Assembly (NCBI RefSeq): GCF_005484965.1
Contig: NZ_CP034036.1
Location: 1-64,000, forward strand
Origin: Brenneria nigrifluens DSM 30175 = ATCC 13028
GTDB lineage: Bacteria; Pseudomonadota; Gammaproteobacteria; Enterobacterales; Enterobacteriaceae
Reading direction: 5' to 3'
DNA: 64,000 bases
Part shown: in pieces, positions 57,567 to 64,000 of the stretch
How positions within the stretch are numbered: position 1 is the stretch's first letter
How the letters are laid out: each line of letters opens with the position of its first letter
Notes under the pieces: generated by a model
The model's input: the letters and a program-made list of their open reading frames with translations, nothing else
Told to the model about the DNA's origin: nothing
Databases searched by the model: none
Made by a program: the position numbers and the translations under genes

Positions 57567-59180
57567 ATGAGTAAGAAAAAAACACCGTTGAAATTGGGAA
57601 CGTCGGTGTTTCTGATGGTTTCGGCGGTGATTGGCGCTGTGCTGCTGGTGGTATACGCCTTACTGTTTTTCCGCATTAACCAGTTATCGGAAGATAACCT
57701 GCGGGAAAAGGCATTCGCCATCGCCCGCACTTTCGCCGCCTCGCCCATGGTCATTGACGAGCTGAAAGGGATTGGCAAACCTGATGTCGTGCAGAAGACG
57801 GCGGAAATTATCCGTCAGCGTAATCAGCTGCTTTTCGTTACCGTCACCGATATGGATACCATTCGCCATACCCATCCTGAACCCGAACGAATTGGCGAAT
57901 ATTTTTCGGGCCGCGATATTTATCCCGCCTTGCTGGGGATGGAAAATACCTCCATTAATCGCGGTACGCTCGATCCGGCGCTGCGGGTTTTTGCGCCGGT
58001 TTTTGACGGCGATAACCGGCAGGTCGGCGTGGTGGCGTTGGGTATCGCGCTGACCAGTGTGCAAAACGTCATTAACGAGAACCGCTGGATGATCCCCTGG
58101 GCTATCCTGGCGGGGGCGCTGGTTGGCTGGCTGGGCACCTTGATTTTAGTGAAAATACTCAAACGAATCATGCTGGGTTTTGAGCCGTTTGAGATCTCCA
58201 ATCTGTTTGAGCAGCGCAATGCGATGCTCAAACAGATTAAGGAAGGGGTCATCGCGGTCGACCAGCATGCGCGCATCACGGTAATCAATGATGAGGCCAA
58301 ACGACTATTTCGCCAGGGCTTGCCGGGCGGTGATAAAACGGCCGAAAGCATCAGCGAACAGTGGCTGGAACATCTGCACCTGAAACAGGTGTTGAAAAGC
58401 GGCATCCCCCGCCGCGATGAGGAAATCAACGTTAACGGACATCTGTTGCTGACCAACACCATTCCGGTATTTGTTAAGGGCGATATGATCGGCGCCATCG
58501 CTACATTTCGTGATAAAACCGAAATCAGCCAGTTACTGCAACGTTTGACCGGGATGTCTTACTATGCGGATGCCCTGCGGGCGCAGTCGCATGAGTTTAT
58601 GAACAAGCTGCATGTAATACTGGGAATGCTGCACTTAAAGTATTATTCCCAACTGGAAGATTATATTTTAAAAACCGCCAATAACTATCAGGCGGAAATC
58701 GGGTCGATTATCCGTAAAGTGAAATCGCCGGTGATCGCCGGTTTTTTGTTGGGTAAAATCAACCGCGCGCGCGATCTCGGCATTACGCTGTCAATCAGCG
58801 AAGAGAGCCTGTTGCCGGATACGGAAGACGTTGATGCCACCAATGAGTTGATCACCGTGTTAGGCAACCTGATTGAAAATGCGATGGACGCCATAGACGG
58901 GCAGGAAAATTGTGAAATCAGCGTGAGTTTTCACCATCAGGACGGGCGTTTGCACTGTACGGTGGGCGATGACGGTCCGGGCATCGCGCTGGCGGACCAG
59001 GAACATATTTATGAGCAGGGTTTTTCCACCAAAGGCAGCGGGCGTGGCATTGGCCTGTATCTGACCAAACAGAGTTTGGAGAAGATCGGCGGAAACATCG
59101 ATTTTGAGTCGGAACCTGAGGTATATACCCAGTTTTTCGTTAACATTCCTTATCAAGCAAGGTTGTTTGACCATGATTAA
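57567..59180 (+). CDS. dcuS: C4-dicarboxylate/citrate sensor kinase DcuS
   Basis: DcuS senses C4-dicarboxylates or citrate in the periplasm and phosphorylates DcuR. The 537-residue protein has TM1 (FLMVSAVIGAVLLVVYALLFF), a periplasmic PAS-like domain with ligand region RHTHPEPERIG, TM2, a cytoplasmic PAS domain, the phospho-acceptor His342 (AQSHEFMNKLHVILGMLH) and an ATPase domain (NLIENAMDAID; DDGPGI; GSGRGIGLYL). ATG 57567 follows GGAGAG. It overlaps dcuR by 8 bp. Confidence 0.93.
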   Translation: MSKKKTPLKLGTSVFLMVSAVIGAVLLVVYALLFFRINQLSEDNLREKAFAIARTFAASPMVIDELKGIGKPDVVQKTAEIIRQRNQLLFVTVTDMDTIRHTHPEPERIGEYFSGRDIYPALLGMENTSINRGTLDPALRVFAPVFDGDNRQVGVVALGIALTSVQNVINENRWMIPWAILAGALVGWLGTLILVKILKRIMLGFEPFEISNLFEQRNAMLKQIKEGVIAVDQHARITVINDEAKRLFRQGLPGGDKTAESISEQWLEHLHLKQVLKSGIPRRDEEINVNGHLLLTNTIPVFVKGDMIGAIATFRDKTEISQLLQRLTGMSYYADALRAQSHEFMNKLHVILGMLHLKYYSQLEDYILKTANNYQAEIGSIIRKVKSPVIAGFLLGKINRARDLGITLSISEESLLPDTEDVDATNELITVLGNLIENAMDAIDGQENCEISVSFHHQDGRLHCTVGDDGPGIALADQEHIYEQGFSTKGSGRGIGLYLTKQSLEKIGGNIDFESEPEVYTQFFVNIPYQARLFDHD

Positions 59181-59895
59181 TGTACTGATTGTTGATGACG
59201 ATGCCATGGTTGCAGAACTAAATAAATCTTATCTGAATCAGGTATCCGGGTTCAGATGTTATGCAACGGTGCCCACCTTACAGCAGGCAAGAAATCTGCT
59301 GATGCAGCCGGATTCGGAAATCGATCTGGTTTTGCTGGATATCTATATGCAGCAGGACAACGGGCTGGATTTGTTGCCCACCATCCGTGAGTTCAGCGAA
59401 AAGACCGATGTGATCATTATTTCCTCCGCCAGCGACGTGTATACCATCAAGAAAGCGCTGCACTACGGCGTGGTGGATTACCTGATTAAGCCTTTCCAGT
59501 TCTCACGTTTTGAGCAGGCGTTGACGGCTTATCGCGAAGAGACGAATTTACTGAAACACCGTGATTTTGTCGCGCAGTCCGATATTGATAACCTGATCCG
59601 TCGCACCAGCAGCAGCCCAGCCGGCGAGCGCAAAAAACTGCCCAAAGGGCTGACCAGCTTAACGCTGCGCACCGTGTGCGAGTGGATTGAAGGAAACCAG
59701 GGCGCGGAGTTCTCCACGGAAATGCTGGCCAACGCCATTGGCATCTCCCGGGTGTCATGCCGTAAATACCTGATCTACCTCGCGGATACCGGCATTCTTG
59801 CCACTAACATTCTCTATGGTTCTACCGGGCGTCCGGTATATCTCTACCGGCTGCTGCCGGAAAAACAGGATGCGCTGCGGCAGTACTGCGAATAA
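59173..59895 (+). CDS. dcuR: Response regulator DcuR
   Basis: DcuR is phosphorylated by DcuS and activates carboxylate transport and metabolism genes. The 240-residue protein has a receiver domain with VDDD (7-10), phosphorylated Asp56 (LLDIY) and Lys in YLIKPFQ, then a helix-turn-helix C-terminal domain (TEMLANAIGISRVSCRKYLIYLADTG). Its ATG lies inside the end of dcuS. Confidence 0.94.
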   Translation: MINVLIVDDDAMVAELNKSYLNQVSGFRCYATVPTLQQARNLLMQPDSEIDLVLLDIYMQQDNGLDLLPTIREFSEKTDVIIISSASDVYTIKKALHYGVVDYLIKPFQFSRFEQALTAYREETNLLKHRDFVAQSDIDNLIRRTSSSPAGERKKLPKGLTSLTLRTVCEWIEGNQGAEFSTEMLANAIGISRVSCRKYLIYLADTGILATNILYGSTGRPVYLYRLLPEKQDALRQYCE

Positions 59896-59935
59896 CGTAC
59901 CGGGTGAGGCGCGTTTCCCCACCCTGTCGCCACGT

Positions 59936-60904
59936 TTACAACCTGTAGCCGCTCGCCTGCCGCAGCCAGGTTCCGGCGCCCAGTAGGCCGGGATGCGGAT
60001 GGGTGATCAGGAAAACCGGAATGGCGGCCAGATAATCTTTAAAGCGGCCTTTATCCTCAAAGGCGGCGCGAAAGCCGGATTCAAGGAAAAAATCCAGGAA
60101 ACGCGGAACAATTCCTCCGGCGATATATACGCCGCCAAACGTTCCCAGCGTTAACGCCAGATTACCGCCAAAACGCCCGAGCAGCACGCAGAACAGCGAC
60201 AACGCGCGGCGACAGTCCGTGCAGCTGTTTTCCTGCGCTTTTTCAGACACGTCCTTTGGCGTCAGCGCTTGCGGCGTTCTGCCGTCGGCAATGACGATAG
60301 CCCGGTACAGATTGACAAGGCCGGAGCCGGACAGAACGCGTTCCGCCGACACATGACCGAATTCGGCGCGCAGTACCGGCAGAATTAATGACTCTTCTTC
60401 GCTGTTGGGGGCAAAGTCCACGTGTCCGCCTTCGCCGGGCAAGCTTATCCATTTGCTGTCCACCGGCAGGAGATGGGCAACCCCCAGCCCGGTGCCCGCG
60501 CCGTAAACCGCAATCGGTTTATCCGCCAGGGCCAGCGTCCCGCCGAATTGGATCACATCGTTCGCCTTGAGCGCCGGGATGGCCATACTGACGGCGGTAA
60601 AGTCATTGATAATATCCAGACGGTCAAAATTCAGGTTGCGGGTCTGTTCCATGATGGAAAAGGCCCAGTGATGGTTGGTCATCGCCACCCAGTCGCTGGC
60701 GACGGGGCAGGCAATGGCGATGCAGCCTTGTTTAACGTTCAGCGCGGGGTGGTCGGCCAGAAAAAGCCGGATAACCGTTTCCAGACTGCTGTGATCCGCC
60801 ACGGCATAATGTCTGTTGCCCGATATTTCACCGCTTTCCAGAGCGCAGAGCGCCAGCCGCGCGTTTGTTCCGCCAACATCGCCCACCAGGGCATATTGAT
60901 ACAT
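59936..60904 (-). CDS. glk: Glucokinase
   Basis: Glucokinase phosphorylates free glucose, such as that released by BglA, to glucose-6-phosphate. The 322-residue protein has the ASKHA phosphate-1 motif GDVGGTNARLALC at residues 8-20, PGEGGHVDF and NDFTAVSMAIPAL of the sugar site, and the C-terminal GGVYIAGGIVPR. It is a monocistronic gene convergent with dcuR. Confidence 0.96.
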   Translation of the reverse strand: MYQYALVGDVGGTNARLALCALESGEISGNRHYAVADHSSLETVIRLFLADHPALNVKQGCIAIACPVASDWVAMTNHHWAFSIMEQTRNLNFDRLDIINDFTAVSMAIPALKANDVIQFGGTLALADKPIAVYGAGTGLGVAHLLPVDSKWISLPGEGGHVDFAPNSEEESLILPVLRAEFGHVSAERVLSGSGLVNLYRAIVIADGRTPQALTPKDVSEKAQENSCTDCRRALSLFCVLLGRFGGNLALTLGTFGGVYIAGGIVPRFLDFFLESGFRAAFEDKGRFKDYLAAIPVFLITHPHPGLLGAGTWLRQASGYRL

Positions 60905-61041
60905 AGCGTCTATCTCCGATCGGATTGCAATAGTCTTACCGGGGAAAGGCCCGCTTTCTTCATCAGCTTACCTTTTCCGCCGCTTTGGCTATATATAACC
61001 AGAAACAGGGGGGGATGGTCACGGTTTCGGCAGAAAATAAA

Positions 61042-61070
61042 CAGGCCGGTCAGCTTTGCTGACCGGCCTG
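61042..61070 (-). terminator. Terminator of the CitS-like gene
   Basis: A 13-bp perfect stem, CAGGCCGGTCAGC with GCTGACCGGCCTG, with a 3-nt loop, is followed on the minus strand by TTTATTTT. It lies about 25 bp past the stop of the minus-strand 2HCT transporter. Confidence 0.9.
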
Positions 61071-61093
61071 ACTACAGGAGATTGGCGGTTAAA

Positions 61094-62443
61094 TCAGATG
61101 ATCCAGTTCAGCAGCAGCGTAGCGCCGATCACGGTTGACGCGCCGCCGATACGGGTGGCGATCTGGGCGAAAGGCATCAGCGACATACGGTTGGACGCGG
61201 AAAGAATGGCGACGTCGCCGGTTCCGCCCAGCCCGCTATGGCAAGTGGTGACGATGGACGCTTCTATCGGATACATATTCAGGTAAGGCGCGATAAAAAA
61301 GCTCACCAGCGCCATGGAAAGCACCACGGAGCCGCACACGATGACATAACCGACGGAAAAGACGGCGACCACGCTTTCCAGCGGGATATACAGCATGCCC
61401 AAGCCAATCATCAGCGGCCATACCAGCGAACTGGAGACGAACTTGTAAACACTGTGCGCGCCCGTTTCCATCGTGGCGGGAATAACGCGGCTGTATTTGC
61501 AGAGTACGGCGATCAGAATCATCAGCACCGGCCCTGGAATATGCACCAGTTTTTCAAACAGACCGCCGACGATGAAAAATGCGCAGATCATCAGCAAGCC
61601 GCCGCCCATCAGGTGGAAATCAACCGGTTTAGGCGCTTCGGTCACGGCAAATATCGCATTGTCCTCATCACTGCGTACCAGGCGGCCTTCGCCGTTCAGG
61701 TCTTTGCGACGCAGGCCGAGACGGGACAGGATGCCGGCGCAGAAAATGGCGAAGATGTTGCCGACGACTGCGGCCGGCGCCAGCTGCGCGACGTAGACGT
61801 CCGGCGTTTCTCCTAAAATGGCGGAGTAGGCCAGCGACAACGGCAGGATACCTTCTCCGATACCGCCGCCGATAATCGGAACGATGATGAAAAAGAAGGT
61901 GTGGTAGAAGCTGTAGCCGCAGAGTTTGCCGACCAGCAGGCCGGTTCCCAAGGCCGTCGCCGTACCCACCACCAGCGGAACGAACATCCGGATCATGCCT
62001 TGAATCAGGATTTTCCGGTTCATGCCCAGAATACTGCCGACCACCAGACAGGCGATGACAAAATAGAGGAAATTGGCCTCTTTCATCAGCAGGTGAACGG
62101 TTTTCATGGTGTTGTCATTGAATAGATGAAAATAGACCAGAATGGAAGGCACCATCAGACAGAGAATTGCCGGGCCGCCGATATCTTTAAATACCGGGAT
62201 TTTATGCCCGATATGCGCCAGCAGGAAACCCATGCTCATAATGACGGCAAAGCCGCCGATCATATTTCTCGGTAAGTATCCTGCGTAGGCGGCAATAAAA
62301 ACAATTGCGGCAATGGCGATAAAAAGAGGGACAGGAACGGATCCGATTTTCTTTTTGAAAATAGCATCTATAAACGACAGAGATGTCGACGTTTCTATAG
62401 CAAGATCTTTCTCGCTTAGAATATCAGCTTCAGTTTTTTTCAT
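61094..62443 (-). CDS. 2HCT-family carboxylate transporter (CitS/MaeN-like)
   Basis: The 449-residue 2-hydroxycarboxylate transporter family protein has the paired reentrant-loop GG motifs PIIGGGIGEGILPLS and HSGLGGTGDVAILSASNRM and 11 or so membrane segments. CitS imports citrate with sodium, and CitP/MaeN exchange malate or citrate. ATG 62443 is preferred over an upstream GTG at 62452. With the DASS transporter and DcuSR nearby it forms a carboxylate-uptake cluster. Confidence 0.92.
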   Translation of the reverse strand: MKKTEADILSEKDLAIETSTSLSFIDAIFKKKIGSVPVPLFIAIAAIVFIAAYAGYLPRNMIGGFAVIMSMGFLLAHIGHKIPVFKDIGGPAILCLMVPSILVYFHLFNDNTMKTVHLLMKEANFLYFVIACLVVGSILGMNRKILIQGMIRMFVPLVVGTATALGTGLLVGKLCGYSFYHTFFFIIVPIIGGGIGEGILPLSLAYSAILGETPDVYVAQLAPAAVVGNIFAIFCAGILSRLGLRRKDLNGEGRLVRSDEDNAIFAVTEAPKPVDFHLMGGGLLMICAFFIVGGLFEKLVHIPGPVLMILIAVLCKYSRVIPATMETGAHSVYKFVSSSLVWPLMIGLGMLYIPLESVVAVFSVGYVIVCGSVVLSMALVSFFIAPYLNMYPIEASIVTTCHSGLGGTGDVAILSASNRMSLMPFAQIATRIGGASTVIGATLLLNWII

Positions 62444-63351
62444 TGTGTTCACCCTGCTAGGACAGTACGGTACAGGAAAGACCTGTGTTTATTTTCAGAA
62501 AGTAAAAAAAATCCATTTTTTTGTTTTCTATCAATATGTAACAAAAAACTAAAAATGGTAGAGGTTATTTAACGCGTATTTTTATTAGTTGGTAATCTAG
62601 CATGATGGAATGTTAAAAATAATATGTTATTTCATGATTTGTGAACTTATCAGCAACTCCTTTTTAAGTAACTTATATCATTTTTTTGTAATTAAATAAT
62701 GCTAGGGGCGATATTGAAAGAGGATTTCGAGGGAGGAAAGCAGGTCTGGCGATGAGCGTAAAATAAAAATAGCACATTATAAAAATAAGTAAATATGCGA
62801 TATGGGCACTAATGAAAGTATTTTTATCGATAAAAATCTAAATTATTCTCGAATCAGCGAACAAATAATGAGCAGGGATGCTTCATCATTGAAATTATTC
62901 ATATTACCAACCAAATCTGACTCTGCCAGGCCGCCTGGCGGGAAACGGGGCCGCATAGGTTGAACCCTGCGGCGCAGGCGAGCGATAAAGTTTTTTTATG
63001 AAGCGTAGATAGTCTATTGGACACGGGTGAATTTTATACCGCCGCCCATTTATTGGCAGAGTTTTCAGCTACTATTAAGGTCTTTAGCCAAAAAAAGTGC
63101 TTATATCTTGGCCGCGCCACAGGGATTTATTATAGTTTTTTTAATGGTGGTAATTTCTTTGTTGGTCTGTTTTTATGGCTAATTACGCTATTTTTTGTAA
63201 AATTTACGGAAAAATACTCTTAATTTTATTAAAAATTCTATATTTTAATTTGCCAAATTGTCCGCGCGGTATTTGTAAATCCCTACAGCTTGTATTGACG
63301 TCACTGTGATCTGTTGACAGATTTAGAATGCCATAAGGAAGAAAACAGCAG
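62444..63351. other. AT-rich gap upstream of the dppA leader
   Basis: Roughly 900 bp of AT-rich sequence lies between the CitS-like gene and the dppA leader. One GC-rich island at 62925-62997 has the perfect hairpins GCCAGG-CCG-CCTGGC and GCCGCA...TGCGGC followed by seven T, possibly a small RNA. A 68-codon frame at 63017-63223 has no ribosome-binding site and no coding bias, so I do not call it a gene. Confidence 0.5.
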
Positions 63352-63432
63352 ATGCCTGAATCATTCCACGCATTTACCGGATGCCGTGGATTCTCCTGCA
63401 CCCTGTTCCGGGGTCTTCCTCCGTCATTTTAA
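63352..63432 (+). CDS. Putative 26-codon leader peptide upstream of dppA
   Basis: ATG 63352 opens a frame MPESFHAFTGCRGFSCTLFR then GLPPSF, ending with TAA. AAGGAAG (about 63335-63341) precedes it by about 10 nt. It lies within the expected dppA leader, about 97 nt before dppA. Hairpins follow it (GTGCC/GGCAC). It could be a translated upstream ORF regulating dppA, but coding is unproven. Confidence 0.4.
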   Translation: MPESFHAFTGCRGFSCTLFRGLPPSF

Positions 63433-63493
63433 TTGGTGCCTTCGGGCAAGAGGCACGGACCATAACATTTAAAATACCGGTCCGGCCGCATGA

Positions 63494-63508
63494 ACACACA
63501 ACATCATC
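63494..63508 (+). promoter_or_regulatory. Candidate GcvB small-RNA target site
   Basis: ACACACAACATCATC lies 22-36 nt upstream of the dppA start. The CA-rich segment can pair with the GU-rich R1 loop of the GcvB sRNA, which represses dppA in enterobacteria. Confidence 0.6.
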
Positions 63509-63529
63509 ATCCATAATGGAGTACAAATA

Positions 63530-64000
63530 ATGAGAAATTCCTTGGCTAAATCAAGGGTTTTGAAGCTTGGGCTTGGCTTGCTGGCCATGTCTGTCGCCGC
63601 CGGGCTACAGGCTAAAACCCTCGTCTATTGTTCAGAAGGCTCGCCGGAAGGGTTTAACCCGCAGCTGTTTACCGCTGGCACCACGTTCGACGCCAGTTCC
63701 ATTCCGATTTACAACCGCCTGATCGAGTTTAAAAGCGGCACCACGGATATTGAACCGGGTCTGGCCGAGAAGTGGGACATCAGCGAAGATGGTAAAACCT
63801 ACACCTTTCACCTGCGCAAAGGGGTGAAGTGGCAGGATAATAAAGATTTTAAACCATCCCGCGATTTCAATGCCGACGACGTGCTGTTCTCCTTCCTGCG
63901 TCAGCAGGATGCGAACCACCCTTATCATAAAGTGTCCGGCGGCGGCTATGAGTACTATCAGGGCATGGGAATGCCGGATCTGATCGACAAGGTTGAAAAA
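63530..64000 (+). CDS. dppA: Dipeptide-binding protein DppA (5' part)
   Basis: DppA is the periplasmic dipeptide and heme-binding protein of DppABCDF. The visible 157 codons (it runs past the window end) give MRNSLAKSRVLKLGLGLLAM, a signal peptide, then KTLVYCSEGSPEGFNPQLFT and YTFHLRKGVKWQDNKDF, very close to E. coli DppA. GGAG (63518-63521) precedes ATG 63530 by 8 nt. Confidence 0.95.
   Translation, partial: MRNSLAKSRVLKLGLGLLAMSVAAGLQAKTLVYCSEGSPEGFNPQLFTAGTTFDASSIPIYNRLIEFKSGTTDIEPGLAEKWDISEDGKTYTFHLRKGVKWQDNKDFKPSRDFNADDVLFSFLRQQDANHPYHKVSGGGYEYYQGMGMPDLIDKVEK

Noticed and set aside
63017..63223. 68-codon frame in the gap before dppA
   Set aside because: No ribosome-binding site, no family likeness, and the base composition is that of the AT-rich gap.

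Overview
The window begins at the first base of dnaA and reads dnaA-dnaN-recF-gyrB, so the chromosome record was probably linearised there. The housekeeping proteins (DnaA, GyrB, YidA, DgoRKADT, YidR, YidQ, IbpA/IbpB, YidE, Glk, DppA) closely resemble enterobacterial ones, and the GC-rich codon use, plant-type beta-glucoside and galactonate catabolism and sulfonate use suggest a plant-associated member of Enterobacterales. Pectobacteriaceae (Brenneria / Dickeya / Pectobacterium / Lonsdalea group) is my best guess. The genus cannot be fixed from the sequence alone. No rRNA, tRNA, CRISPR array or prophage was seen.

The gene order gyrB - yidA - dgoRKADT - yidR - yidQ - ibpA - ibpB - yidE is, as I recall it, the same backbone order as in Escherichia coli. 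Here that backbone is split by accessory cassettes. (1) Between gyrB and yidA (6.2-12.4 kb) are an MFS exporter and a beta-glucoside PTS operon (IIB-IIC-IIA-BglA) with a divergent AscG-like repressor and two LacI-type operators. (2) Between yidA and dgo (13.4-22.6 kb) a LysR regulator diverges from a seven-gene operon: peptide-type ABC importer, a DapA-superfamily aldolase and two nucleoside hydrolases. (3) Between dgoT and yidR (28.6-40.1 kb) are ssuA-ssuD, a TonB-dependent receptor/ABC transporter/TonB operon, and a copper operon copA-copZ-csoR that diverges from it. The two promoters of that divergent pair each carry a CsoR-like palindrome in the spacer between -35 and -10. (4) Between yidR and yidQ (41.7-51.7 kb) lies an island: a three-subunit FAD/2Fe-2S amino-acid or opine-type dehydrogenase, an Asp/Glu-racemase-like protein, a PatB-like aminotransferase, an AhpD-like protein, a GntR regulator and an orphan peptide-binding protein, then a small monooxygenase, a ParD/ParE-like toxin-antitoxin pair and decayed IS3-family fragments.

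After yidE come a DASS-family carboxylate transporter with DcuS/DcuR, glucokinase, a 2HCT (CitS-like) carboxylate transporter, a roughly 1 kb AT-rich gap and the start of dppA, whose leader holds a possible 26-codon upstream ORF and a GcvB-type CA-rich site.

Intergenic DNA is rich in repeats. One GC-rich hairpin family occurs near 8.7, 53.6 and 55.5 kb, with inverted relatives near 39.3-39.8 kb and a related module inside a 481-bp element at 22.66-23.14 kb. That element has Tn5/IS50-like termini, no transposase and an 8-bp target duplication, and it sits inside a copy of a second repeat that also occurs intact at 53.4 kb. The most interesting leads are the paired copper operators linking a TonB uptake operon to copper export, the nucleoside-hydrolase/peptide-ABC operon, the opine-oxidase-like island with a duplicated 35-bp promoter/operator, and the non-autonomous Tn5-like element.
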